From Hymenobacter montanus (GTDB taxonomy: Bacteria; Bacteroidota; Bacteroidia; Cytophagales; Hymenobacteraceae), in assembly GCF_014699115.1 (NCBI RefSeq), contig NZ_JACXAD010000024.1, positions 23,426-87,425 on the forward strand: a stretch of DNA of 64,000 bases. The letters run 5' to 3'. Each line of letters opens with the position of its first letter. The first letter of the stretch is position 1. This document shows, piece by piece, positions 18,050 through 25,666 of the stretch. The notes under the pieces are model-generated. The model saw nothing but the letters and a program-made list of their open reading frames with translations, did not search any database and was not told the DNA's origin. The translations under genes were made by a program, and so were the position numbers.

Positions 18050-18400
18050 ATGTCTTTCGACCATCTCAACGCCACCGTCAGCGCCCTGAAAAACGGCCTC
18101 ACCAGTCTGCCCCTGGGCTCGGCCATCGACAATGCCGAAACCTGGCAGCAGCAACTACTACAAAGCGGCGAGCCCGGCCTCAAGGACATTGCGCGCGAAA
18201 TCGGCAACCTGCAGTCGTTGCTTAGCGGTGGCCTGCTCAGTGCCAGGAGCATTGGTAACTCCCTCACCATCCTGGGCAGCCAAACCAGCCAGGCCAGCGC
18301 CCAGGCGCCCGCCGAATTAAAAAAGCCTCTCACCAAGCTGGCCGATTTGCTGCGCCAGCGCGGCAGTGACTTGTTGGCCCACGCCGAAAAGTCTAAGTAG
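18050..18400 (+). CDS. Small helical protein, unknown
   Basis: 116 residues from ATG 18050 (MSFDHLNATVSALKNGL). An in-frame ATG at 17990 would add 20 hydrophobic residues of weak signal character, so the shorter form is preferred. It is Leu/Ala/Gln-rich and mostly helical, with no Cys, no membrane segment and no motif I recognise. Its stop is directly followed by the ATG of the next gene, which implies translational coupling with the lipoprotein at 18401. Confidence 0.7.
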   Translation: MSFDHLNATVSALKNGLTSLPLGSAIDNAETWQQQLLQSGEPGLKDIAREIGNLQSLLSGGLLSARSIGNSLTILGSQTSQASAQAPAELKKPLTKLADLLRQRGSDLLAHAEKSK

Positions 18401-18970
18401 ATGAAAACAAGTAAGCTGGCTTCTTGTCCTCGCCGGCTTTTCAGCGCATTAATGCTGTCATTCCTGCTGTTGGGCTGCGACAACAGCGCGACTACTCCCC
18501 ACGAAAGCGCTAGGCTTAAGCAGCGCCAGCCGGCCAGCCGCTCGGAAGGGCATCCGCCGGACAACCCCCAGCAGATAACCACCGAAGAGGCAGTGCGGCT
18601 GGCGCAGGCTAAGTTCGACGCCTACTTACCCAAGATATGTTCTTCCCACGATGCGGGGCTGGATGGCAGAGAAGCTTTTACCGGGGATTTTACGGGCGAT
18701 GGTGTGGCCGATGTAGCCATTTACTTTGTACTGGTTCCGAAAGAGGGGGGGAATACCATTGTTGGCCAGGGACTCACCTTGTATAAAAATACGGGCACTG
18801 GTGTAGAAGTAATGGCTGGCTTTGAACCTAATTACCTGTTTGGCTTCAATCGGATTGCCGAGGGTAAGATCGTGATTGAAAGGATAGCTTATGCGGAAAG
18901 CGACGCGCATTGCTGCCCATCCATCAGAGAGGAGAAAACATTGACAATCGAAGGGACTAGGGTTTATTGA
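18401..18970 (+). CDS. Lipoprotein with FG-GAP/EF-hand-like motif, unknown function
   Basis: 189 residues beginning at the base after the previous stop. Signal peptide with lipobox LLLGC at about residue 26. The segment FTGDFTGDGVADVAIYF has the D-x-D/N-G-x-x-D spacing of a calcium-binding FG-GAP-like loop. The C-terminus contains a HCCPS cluster. Nothing else is recognised. The window shows a terminator about 54 nt downstream. Confidence 0.72.
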   Translation: MKTSKLASCPRRLFSALMLSFLLLGCDNSATTPHESARLKQRQPASRSEGHPPDNPQQITTEEAVRLAQAKFDAYLPKICSSHDAGLDGREAFTGDFTGDGVADVAIYFVLVPKEGGNTIVGQGLTLYKNTGTGVEVMAGFEPNYLFGFNRIAEGKIVIERIAYAESDAHCCPSIREEKTLTIEGTRVY

Positions 18971-19023
18971 AGACGGGCCAAGGCAACGATAAAGTAGGTG
19001 CGGCAGAAAATAGTCGGTGCGAG

Positions 19024-19060
19024 AAGCCCCACCTGGTGTAATCGGGTGGGGCTTGCTTAT
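19024..19060 (+). terminator. Terminator after the lipoprotein gene
   Basis: 10-bp stem AAGCCCCACC (19024-19033) with GGTGGGGCTT (19045-19054), followed by GCTTATTTT. Confidence 0.75.
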
Positions 19061-19145
19061 TTTAGTGTGGTGGGGCCTGGCACGCGCAGGATAACCGACA
19101 GTGAACCACGAGCGAAGCGGCTCGACTGGGTTGACCAGCCGGCTC

Positions 19146-19523
19146 TTAGTTCGGGGGGGCGCTGCTACTGCGGCTGCTACGAGAGCGGCTCGGTACCACC
19201 TCCGTCGACTGGCGCGGGCGGTTGTCTCTGATAAGGGGCTGTTCGCGTATGTCGGGCACGGCCGTCGGCGACAGCTCGGGCGTGGCAGCCGGGGTAAACC
19301 CGCTTTCGGGCAGCTGGCGGCTGGGCTGGGCATCGCGGTTGGTGGGAGTACGCTGCACCTCCGAGGGACCCTGAATGGTGCTTTGGTTCAGGGCCGGGTT
19401 CACGGGTGGGATGGTGGTTTGTCCTTGGCTACCACCCCGCACGGGCGCCGTGGGGTCGAAGGGAATCGTTTGGGCGTGGGCCGTGCTCGCGAATAGCAAA
19501 CCGGACAATAGGTACGTTTTCAT
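19146..19523 (-). CDS. Small exported low-complexity protein
   Basis: 125 residues with signal peptide MKTYLLSGLLFASTAHAQ. The mature chain is rich in Pro, Ser, Thr, Gln and Arg and ends RSRSSRSSSAPPN. No fold or motif is recognised; it is probably disordered. ATG 19523. Confidence 0.65.
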   Translation of the reverse strand: MKTYLLSGLLFASTAHAQTIPFDPTAPVRGGSQGQTTIPPVNPALNQSTIQGPSEVQRTPTNRDAQPSRQLPESGFTPAATPELSPTAVPDIREQPLIRDNRPRQSTEVVPSRSRSSRSSSAPPN

Positions 19524-19558
19524 GGAATTGGTGGCAAAGAGGTAAGGCAGTAAAGCAA

Positions 19559-19590
19559 AAACCGGCTGCTTCGAGTGAAACAGCCGGTTT
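19559..19590 (-). terminator. Terminator of the Ser/Gly repeat protein gene
   Basis: AAACCGGCTG (19559-19568) pairs with CAGCCGGTTT (19581-19590). On the minus strand the hairpin is followed by TTTGC. Confidence 0.7.
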
Positions 19591-19625
19591 AGAATTACCT
19601 ACGGCATTATACCGCGAGGAGTTAT

Positions 19626-20156
19626 TTAATGAGATTTCTTCGACGTTTTTTTGGTTTTCGTCGATTTCGTCTTGGAAGAATGGGTGCTGGAAGTCGAGCT
19701 GCTGGGAGTGCTACCGCTGGGGCTGCTCATCGAGCCACTGCCCGCGTCACTGCCACTGGTTGAGCCCATCGAACCGCTGGTTGACCCCATGGAACCGCTG
19801 GTCGAGCCGCTGGTGCTGCCCATCGAGCCACTGGTGCTACCACTGGTGGTGCCGGCCGTCGAACCGCCGGTAGTGCCCATCGAACCGCTGGTCGAGCCAC
19901 TGGTGCTACCCATCGAGCCGCTGGTCGAGCCCATGGAACCGCTGGTGCTGCCACTAGTCGAGCTCATCGAGCCACTTGTGGAGCCCATGCTACCACTGGT
20001 GCTGCCCGCAGCAGTACCACGCGAACCGCTAGTTGTACCGCTTGAGCGGGTAGAGCTACCACCAGTCGAACCCGTTGTGGTTCCGGTTTGAGCAAACGCA
20101 GCACTGCTCAGTCCTGCTGCCAACAAGGTGGCCAATAAGATTTTCGTGGTTTTCAT
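19626..20156 (-). CDS. Exported Ser/Gly/Thr repeat protein
   Basis: 176 residues. Signal peptide MKTTKILLATLLAAGL...AFAQ, then about 120 residues of Ser, Gly, Thr and Met built from GSMGSTSGS-like units in irregular tandem, then a basic tail (KTKSTKTKKTSKKSH). No structured domain is evident. The repeats look like a surface-exposed flexible linker or a coat-type protein. A long frame on the opposite strand (IEPLVEPL-type) is an artefact of the repeat. Own terminator just downstream. Confidence 0.75.
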   Translation of the reverse strand: MKTTKILLATLLAAGLSSAAFAQTGTTTGSTGGSSTRSSGTTSGSRGTAAGSTSGSMGSTSGSMSSTSGSTSGSMGSTSGSMGSTSGSTSGSMGTTGGSTAGTTSGSTSGSMGSTSGSTSGSMGSTSGSMGSTSGSDAGSGSMSSPSGSTPSSSTSSTHSSKTKSTKTKKTSKKSH

Positions 20157-20507
20157 GGTTTGGAAATTAGAGTGAAAAGGAAAGACTATTAGGATGAAGG
20201 AAAGACAGAATGACTGGTTGCGAAAACAAGTATTTTACAAATGTATCGCGAGGCCTTTACGGCTATTAGATGGTCTTAGGTTACAAAAACCGGGTGAATT
20301 ATACGGGCCAATAATTTTAAGCTAGACTGTCTTACGATTATAAGCTTGACCTTATTGGTGATTTATGTTACTGATTATAAAATATATGAACTTGATAGCG
20401 CTCGGCTTAGCGGTTGTTTCAGATAAAAAAGAGCAAATTTTCTGTAACCTTTCCGGATATGGACGGTGTCCACATGCAAATACCCTAAAATCCAATTTGC
20501 TTAAAGC
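20157..20507. other. AT-rich intergenic region with ECF-type promoter
   Basis: Divergent control region of the repeat protein gene and the first ECF sigma operon. It is much more AT-rich than its flanks. It holds the GTAACC-N16-GTGTC motif listed separately; no gene is seen. Confidence 0.5.
20444..20470 (+). promoter_or_regulatory. Candidate ECF-dependent promoter of sigma module 1
   Basis: GTAACC (20444-20449), 16-nt spacer, GTGTC (20466-20470), 37 nt before the TTG start of the sigma gene. A similarly arranged motif precedes the second sigma gene (23861-23888), which suggests autoregulation. Confidence 0.45.
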
Positions 20508-21074
20508 TTGGACTCGCTCTCGGATAATGCGCTAATGTTGCGGGTGAAAGCCGGCGAGGTGGACCGGATGGGCCTGCTCTTTGAGCGCTATCACCGCCCC
20601 CTGTTCGGTTTCCTCTACCACATGCTGGGTCGGGCGGATACCAGTGAGGACCTCGTGCAAAACGTGTTCTACCGCATGCTGAAGTACCGCCACACCTTTA
20701 CCGGCGCCGGCGAGTTTCGCGCCTGGATGTACCACCTGGCCCGTAACGTGCTGGCCGACCACGTCAAGAGAAACCGCTACGCCAGCCACCATGCCGATGT
20801 GGCCGACCTCGCCGAGCACCTGAGCGGGGGCAGCAGCGCCGATGCCAGCCTGGAGCAAACCCAGGAAGTGGCGCTGCTGCACCGGGCCCTGGCTTGCCTA
20901 AGCCCCGAGCACCGCGAAGTGCTGGTCCTGAGTCGGTTCCAGGAGATGAAGTACGCCGAAATAGCCCGCGTGCTCGACACCACCGAAGGCGCCGTGAAGG
21001 TGCGCGTGCACCGGGCCATGAACGAATTAAAATCCAGCTACCTACGCCTCGAAAACCAGCGCTATGAACTGTGA
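20508..21074 (+). CDS. ECF RNA polymerase sigma factor (module 1)
   Basis: 188 residues. Sigma region 2 spans about 25-95 (LFERYHRPLFGFLYHMLGRADTSEDLVQNVFYRML and FRAWMYHLARNVLADH). Region 4 spans about 125-178 (ALACLSPEHREVLVLSRFQEMKYAEIARVLDTTEGAVKVRVHRAM). The start is TTG 20508: an in-frame TAA lies two codons upstream, and the next start, ATG 20535, would remove the conserved SDNALMLRVKAGE lead. The last 11 nt overlap the anti-sigma gene, indicating coupled translation. Probable RpoE-like regulator of the DUF4097 genes behind it. Confidence 0.93.
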   Translation: MDSLSDNALMLRVKAGEVDRMGLLFERYHRPLFGFLYHMLGRADTSEDLVQNVFYRMLKYRHTFTGAGEFRAWMYHLARNVLADHVKRNRYASHHADVADLAEHLSGGSSADASLEQTQEVALLHRALACLSPEHREVLVLSRFQEMKYAEIARVLDTTEGAVKVRVHRAMNELKSSYLRLENQRYEL

Positions 21075-21978
21075 ACGCACCAAAGAGCAATTAGTCGACT
21101 ACCTGAGTAAGCAGTTGACGGAAACAGCCCACGCTGACCTGGCGGCGCACTTGGTCGAGTGCGCCAGCTGCCGCCAGGAGCTGCAAGCCACCCAGCGCCT
21201 GTGGCAAATCCTGGGTAAGGTACCCGTGCCCGCGCCCGGCCCGCGCCTGCGCCCCGAGTTCTACGCCATGCTGGCCTCTTTTAAAGCCGAGGCCGAAGCG
21301 GCGCCGGATTACTCCCTCCGAGGGCTCCGGCAATGGTGGTCGGGGCTGCGGATCGCGCAGCCCGCACGGCGGCTGGCCTACAGCCTTGGCCTGCTGGGCG
21401 TGGGCGCGCTAGGCGGCTACTGGCTAAGCGGCCAGCGCCAGGTACCGGCAGCTGACCAGCAGCAAATCACCGCGTTGGCGACCCAGGTGGGCGAGATGCG
21501 CCAGGTGCTGCTGCTCTCGCTCATTGACAACCCCTCGGCTACCGAGCGGCTGCGGGCCGTGAGCTACACCAAGGAGCTGAACGACCCCAACAGCCGGGTA
21601 GTGAGCGCCCTGTTGAGCACGCTTAATAACGACCCTAACGTGAACGTGCGCCTGGCCACGCTCGAAGCGCTCGTGCCGCTGGCCCAGGAAGACGCCACCG
21701 TGCGACTGGGCCTGGTGCACTCGCTGCCCAAACAGCAGTCGCCGCTGGTGCAGTCGGCCCTGGCCGATGTGATGGTGCAGCTGCAAGAGCGCCGCTCAGT
21801 GAAGCCGCTGCGGGAGCTGCTCAAGCAAGCTGACCTCGACGAAACCGTCAAAGACAAAATCGAACAAACTATTCAAACCCTATCCAATGGCCGGCCCGCC
21901 GCGCCCTCAACTCCTCCCCGCCATGACCAGACCCACGTTTATCCCAAGCCTGAACACGCTCCTTTTGCTGCTGTATAG
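21064..21978 (+). CDS. Zinc-finger anti-sigma factor fused to HEAT-like repeats (module 1)
   Basis: 304 residues. Residues 1-40 carry the anti-sigma zinc motif H29-x3-C33-x2-C36 with C3. A membrane helix lies at about 104-122. The remaining 180 residues are helical repeats (NDPNSRVVSALLSTLNNDPNVNVRLATLEALVPLA and following) of HEAT type, placed on the far side of the membrane. This predicts a membrane-bound anti-sigma whose periplasmic HEAT array senses or binds a partner. It overlaps the sigma gene by 11 nt and the next gene by 56 nt if that begins at 21923. Confidence 0.88.
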   Translation: MNCERTKEQLVDYLSKQLTETAHADLAAHLVECASCRQELQATQRLWQILGKVPVPAPGPRLRPEFYAMLASFKAEAEAAPDYSLRGLRQWWSGLRIAQPARRLAYSLGLLGVGALGGYWLSGQRQVPAADQQQITALATQVGEMRQVLLLSLIDNPSATERLRAVSYTKELNDPNSRVVSALLSTLNNDPNVNVRLATLEALVPLAQEDATVRLGLVHSLPKQQSPLVQSALADVMVQLQERRSVKPLRELLKQADLDETVKDKIEQTIQTLSNGRPAAPSTPPRHDQTHVYPKPEHAPFAAV

Positions 21979-22801
21979 CAGTGCCTGTCATGCCCAAGGT
22001 ACCCAGATCAAAGAGCAAATCAACCGGGAGTTTACGCTGACGGCCGATGCGGCCCGCAGCACGCTGGCCCTCTACAACATCAGTGGCTCGGTGCGGGTGC
22101 AGGGCTACGCTGGCAACAAAGTGGTGGTAGAAGCCACCAAAACCATCACGGCCGATGACGCCAAAACCCTGGAACTTGGCAAGAATGAAGCGAAGCTGGG
22201 CTTCACGCAGCACGGCGACAGCGTAGTGGTGTACCTGGCCGGACCCTTCGACTCGCGCCCGCTCCAAAACGACCACCGTAGTAGGGGTAGGAACCACCAG
22301 GAGATTGATTACCGCTACGATTTCGACTTCGTCGTGAAAGTGCCGTACGAGCTCAACTTGCACGTTTCGACCGTGAACCACGGGGCCGTGCTGGTGCAGG
22401 ACGTGGCGGGCCTGCTGCACGTGGCCAACGTGAACGGGCCCATTACGCTCAAAAATGTGAAGGGCGCTACCCAGGCCCACACCGTGAACGGCGACGTGGA
22501 TGCCAGCTACGCCACCAACCCAACCGGGGCCTCGTCCTACCACACCATCAACGGGCGGATTCGGGTGCACTACCCGGCCAGCCTGGGCGCCGACGTGCAG
22601 TTTAAGAGTATGCACGGCGAGTTTTACACCGACTTCCCCAATGCGGAAACGATGCCGGTGCAAGTCACCAAAAACAAGGAAGGGCAGGGTGGTGGCACCG
22701 TGTACCGGCTCAGCAAGGATACGGCCGTGCGCATTGGGAAAGGCGGCGCCAACCTGCGATTTGAAACCCTCAACGGCGACGTAACCGTGGCCAAGCTATA
22801 G
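21923..22801 (+). CDS. DUF4097 beta-repeat protein (module 1, first)
   Basis: 292 residues from ATG 21923 with signal peptide MTRPTFIPSLNTLLLLLYSSACHAQ. An earlier in-frame ATG (21887) would give a Pro/Arg-rich front. The mature protein consists of right-handed beta-helix-like repeats: YNISGSVRVQGY, VSTVNHGAVLVQDV, VNGPITLKNV, VNGDVDASY, INGRIRVHY and LNGDVTVAKL, the V/I-N-G-x-I/V rungs of DUF4097 'putative adhesin' proteins. Probably exported. It may be a target or sensed partner of the adjacent sigma/anti-sigma pair. Molecular role unknown. Confidence 0.88.
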   Translation: MTRPTFIPSLNTLLLLLYSSACHAQGTQIKEQINREFTLTADAARSTLALYNISGSVRVQGYAGNKVVVEATKTITADDAKTLELGKNEAKLGFTQHGDSVVVYLAGPFDSRPLQNDHRSRGRNHQEIDYRYDFDFVVKVPYELNLHVSTVNHGAVLVQDVAGLLHVANVNGPITLKNVKGATQAHTVNGDVDASYATNPTGASSYHTINGRIRVHYPASLGADVQFKSMHGEFYTDFPNAETMPVQVTKNKEGQGGGTVYRLSKDTAVRIGKGGANLRFETLNGDVTVAKL

Positions 22802-22818
22802 TAAACCAACCAGCTACG

Positions 22819-23682
22819 ATGAAGAATCTCATGCAAATGGCCCTCGCCCGGCCCGGGCGGCGGCTTAGCCTAGCCCTGCTGCTGCTTAGTAAAGCGCTGC
22901 CCGGCCTTGGGCAAGACGCCAAGGAGCAGTTGACGGTGGCGCTGAGCGCGCCCGACAAGCCCGGCTCGCTGGAAGTGGAACAGGTAAACGGCTTCATCCA
23001 CGTGGTGGGCTACGGCGGCAAGGAAGTGCTGATTGATGCCGTAGCCCGGCCCCGGTCGAGCAGCCGGCGGCACAACCCAGATGCCGAGAAAGCGGCTCCG
23101 ACGGGTATGCGGCGCCTGGCTGCCGGTACCAGTCTCAGCCTCACGGCCGAAGAAAAAAATAACCATGTCGAGATTTCCACCGATTCTCACCTGCATCCGG
23201 TCGACCTCACCATCAAAGTGCCCCAGCGGTTTTCGCTCAAGGTTAGCACCGTGAACAATGGCGACATTATTGTCGAAAACGTGAGTGGCGAGCTGGAAAT
23301 AACCAACGTGAACGGGCCAATTCAGCTCCGGCAAGTATCGGGCTCGGCCGTGGCCAACACGGTGAACGGCAACCTCACGGCCACGTTTACGGGCCTCACG
23401 GCGGGCGCTCCCATGGCCTTCTCCACGCTCAATGGCCGGGTGGACGTAACCTTCCCGAGCACGGCCAAGGCAACTCTGAAAATGAAGTCGGAGCGCGGCG
23501 AGGTATACAGCGACTTCGAGGTGGCCGTGGACAAAAGCCCGGCCAAGGTGACCCGCACCAGCGAAAATGGCCTCACCCGCCTAAGCACCGACGCCTGGAC
23601 CTACGGCAAGGTGAACGGGGGCGGCGCCGAAGTGATGATGAAAACCATGAACGGCGACATCTTCCTCCGCAAAGCCAAATAA
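22819..23682 (+). CDS. DUF4097 beta-repeat protein (module 1, second)
   Basis: 287 residues, 17 nt after the previous stop. Basic signal peptide (MQMALARPGRRLSLALLLL...GLGQ). Repeated rungs VEQVNGFIHVVGY, VSTVNNGDIIVENV, TNVNGPIQLRQV, ANTVNGNLTATF, STLNGRVDVTF and MKTMNGDIFLRKAK show the same DUF4097 solenoid as its neighbour, of which it looks like a diverged copy. The residues around 75-110 are a basic insert not seen in the first copy. Confidence 0.88.
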   Translation: MKNLMQMALARPGRRLSLALLLLSKALPGLGQDAKEQLTVALSAPDKPGSLEVEQVNGFIHVVGYGGKEVLIDAVARPRSSSRRHNPDAEKAAPTGMRRLAAGTSLSLTAEEKNNHVEISTDSHLHPVDLTIKVPQRFSLKVSTVNNGDIIVENVSGELEITNVNGPIQLRQVSGSAVANTVNGNLTATFTGLTAGAPMAFSTLNGRVDVTFPSTAKATLKMKSERGEVYSDFEVAVDKSPAKVTRTSENGLTRLSTDAWTYGKVNGGGAEVMMKTMNGDIFLRKAK

Positions 23683-23714
23683 AGCGGTTTCAAACTGCCG
23701 TCTATAGATAAGCT

Positions 23715-23813
23715 CGTCCTGCCGAGCTTGCCGGGGCCTCTTTCCCGCGTCACGATTCCAATTGGTGGAATTGCTCGCGCCGCAAAGGGGGCTTCGACAA
23801 GCTCGGCAGGACG
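23715..23813. repeat. Bracketed inverted repeat, CTCGGCAGGAC type
   Basis: Arms CGTCCTGCCGAGCTTG (23715-23730) and its exact complement (23798-23813) enclose 67 nt in the gap between the two sigma modules. The GCTTCGACAAGCTCGG-type unit is a recurrent extragenic sequence in many bacterial genomes; that statement is from general knowledge, not a search. Confidence 0.85.
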
Positions 23814-23860
23814 TTTTTATTAGGACTGGTTCGACCTTGCAAAAAAAATTGAGGCCCGCT

Positions 23861-23888
23861 GTAACGAATGGCCCTAAGCCGGGTACTC
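23861..23888 (+). promoter_or_regulatory. Candidate ECF-dependent promoter of sigma module 2
   Basis: GTAACG (23861-23866), 16-nt spacer, GTACTC (23883-23888), 28 nt before the GTG start. Same arrangement as in module 1. Confidence 0.38.
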
Positions 23889-23916
23889 CTTTCATTCCAA
23901 CTCCTAACTCTGTTCT

Positions 23917-24462
23917 GTGAATCCCGCGAGCGACGAAGTACTAATGGCTGCCGTACGGGCCGATGACCTCGACCAACTCGTGCCCTTGTTCGAGCGTTAC
24001 CACGGCCCCTTGTTCAACTACCTCACTCGCCTCACCAACGACCGCGAAACCAGCGAAGACCTCACCCAGACCGTGTTCGAGCGTATCCTGAAATACCGTA
24101 GCAGCTACCAGCCCACCCAGCCCTTCAAAGCCTGGGTGTACCAGATGGCCCGCAACGTGCACGCCGACTACTGGCAGCGCAAGGAAAAGCTGCGCGCCGC
24201 TGACGTAGACGAGGTGGAGCGAACCGGCGGCCTACGCGGCGCGGCTTTCTCCCAGATGCGCGTGAGCAGCCATCACGACGACCTGCACGAAGCCCTGGCT
24301 CTGCTGCCCCCCGCGCAGCGTGAAATCCTGGTGCTGAACCGCTTCCAGGGATTCGGCTACGAGGAAATCGGCAAGCTGCTGGGCTGCACCGCCGAGGCCG
24401 CCCGCGTAAAAGCCCACCGCGCCCTGCAAGCGCTCCGCAAAATCTACTTCGCCGGCGGGTAG
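23917..24462 (+). CDS. ECF RNA polymerase sigma factor (module 2)
   Basis: 181 residues with GTG start at 23917, which keeps the conserved lead SDEVLMAAVRADDLDQLVPLFERYHGPLFNYL intact. Region 2 includes ETSEDLTQTVFERILKYR and FKAWVYQMARNVHADYW. Region 4 includes LALLPPAQREILVLNRFQGFGYEEIGKLLGCTAEAARVKAHRAL. It is a paralogue of the sigma factor at 20508. Unlike module 1, an 188-nt gap with an inverted repeat separates it from its anti-sigma gene. Confidence 0.93.
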   Translation: MNPASDEVLMAAVRADDLDQLVPLFERYHGPLFNYLTRLTNDRETSEDLTQTVFERILKYRSSYQPTQPFKAWVYQMARNVHADYWQRKEKLRAADVDEVERTGGLRGAAFSQMRVSSHHDDLHEALALLPPAQREILVLNRFQGFGYEEIGKLLGCTAEAARVKAHRALQALRKIYFAGG

Positions 24463-24477
24463 AATGGTGCTTGGTTT

Positions 24478-24635
24478 TTGGTGCTTGGTGCTTGGTTTTT
24501 GAACAAGTGGCAGCAAATGAATAAGAAACAGCAAAACCAAGTCGGGCTTCTACTCACAAATACTTAGCAATCAATCACTAGAGCGGTGTCGGCAGACCAG
24601 CAGCCAAGCACCAGGCTCCAAGCACCAAGCACCAA
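24478..24635. repeat. Bracketed inverted repeat, TTGGTGCTTGG type
   Basis: Perfect 18-bp arms at 24478-24495 and 24618-24635 built from the GGTGCTT unit, with extra copies just outside both arms. It lies inside the module 2 operon, between the sigma and anti-sigma genes. Confidence 0.85.
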
Positions 24636-24650
24636 TAAATAAGCACCAAT

Positions 24651-25490
24651 ATGAAAACGCCCGAACTTTCTGCCTGCCACGAGATGGAAGCGTTGCTGCC
24701 GGCCTACGTCGAGCGTAGCCTGCCCGCTGCCGAGGCCGAACGAGTGGCTGCTCATTTGACCACCTGCCCGACTTGCCAGCTGCAAGTAACCCAGCTCCGC
24801 GCCCTCGGCGACGACCTGGACGCGGCCCTGCCCGAAGTACCCCGCACGGCCCTGCGGGCCAATTTCATGGCGATGCTGGAGCAGCAAAAAGCCCTGTTGC
24901 CGACGGCTCCGCCCCTCGCAGCCCCGGCGCCTCCCGCTGCCAGAGTGGTATCGATGTGGCCCACGGCCCTGGCCAACAACTGGCTGCGCGTTGCCGCCAG
25001 CCTCGTGCTGATTGCCGCCGGCATCCTGCTCGGCCGCCAGTTGCCCTGGGGTACCCGCGGCAGCGACGGTCTTGCGGCTGGCAAGCCGGCCCCGGCCGCG
25101 CTCGCTGACGCCCTCGTCGGCGACAACGGCCAACCCGTTTCGGCCAGCGACCGGATTCGGCTCGTCGCCAATTCGACCAAGGAGAAAGAGCCCGGCGATG
25201 CCACGGTACAGGTGCTTCTCAACACGCTGAACTTCGATGCTAGTCCAAACGTGCGGCTGGCGGCCTGCGAGGCCCTATACCGCCTCCGCGACGACCCCCG
25301 GGTTCGGGAAGGGCTGGTGCAATCGCTATCCATCCAGACCGACCCCAACGTGCAAATCGCCCTCATCGACATGGTCGTCTCGCTCCGGGTGCGCCGGGCC
25401 GTGCCGCAGCTCCAGCGCCTGGCCAAGCGCCCCGACGCCCTGCCCGTAGTGCGGACCCAGGCCGAAGCCGGCATTGGCAAACTCATCTAA
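24651..25490 (+). CDS. Zinc-finger anti-sigma factor fused to HEAT-like repeats (module 2)
   Basis: 279 residues, ATG 24651. Anti-sigma zinc motif H35-x3-C39-x2-C42, with C9/H10 ahead of it. A Pro/Ala linker leads to a membrane helix at about 111-128. A C-terminal HEAT-like array (VQVLLNTLNFDASPNVRLAACEALYRLRDD, VREGLVQSLSIQTDPNVQIALIDMVVSL) closely parallels module 1. Expected to hold its sigma factor at the membrane. Confidence 0.88.
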   Translation: MKTPELSACHEMEALLPAYVERSLPAAEAERVAAHLTTCPTCQLQVTQLRALGDDLDAALPEVPRTALRANFMAMLEQQKALLPTAPPLAAPAPPAARVVSMWPTALANNWLRVAASLVLIAAGILLGRQLPWGTRGSDGLAAGKPAPAALADALVGDNGQPVSASDRIRLVANSTKEKEPGDATVQVLLNTLNFDASPNVRLAACEALYRLRDDPRVREGLVQSLSIQTDPNVQIALIDMVVSLRVRRAVPQLQRLAKRPDALPVVRTQAEAGIGKLI

Positions 25491-25666
25491 GCTTTCAGGC
25501 CCGGTGGCCGGCCGGGGGCGCCTCAAGTTAGGACGTCGCTCTCTCGATTCGCAGTGCGCGACCTACCCATCGAAAGAACTCTTTTTCTCCCGCTTTTCTC
25601 ACCCTCTTTCTGCACGCGGTGCCGGCGCCGGCACCCCAGACTTCACATTGCTTACATTTTCTCGCC

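Noticed and set aside
19651..20091. 146-residue plus-strand frame of Pro/Leu/Val repeats
   Set aside because: Mirror image of the Ser/Gly repeat gene; the opposite strand has the signal peptide and terminator.
19626..20156. CRISPR-like repeat array
   Set aside because: The repeats are in-frame codon repeats of a Ser/Gly protein with no constant-length spacers.
21869..22663. 264-residue minus-strand frame
   Set aside because: Antisense of the DUF4097 gene and the end of the anti-sigma gene.
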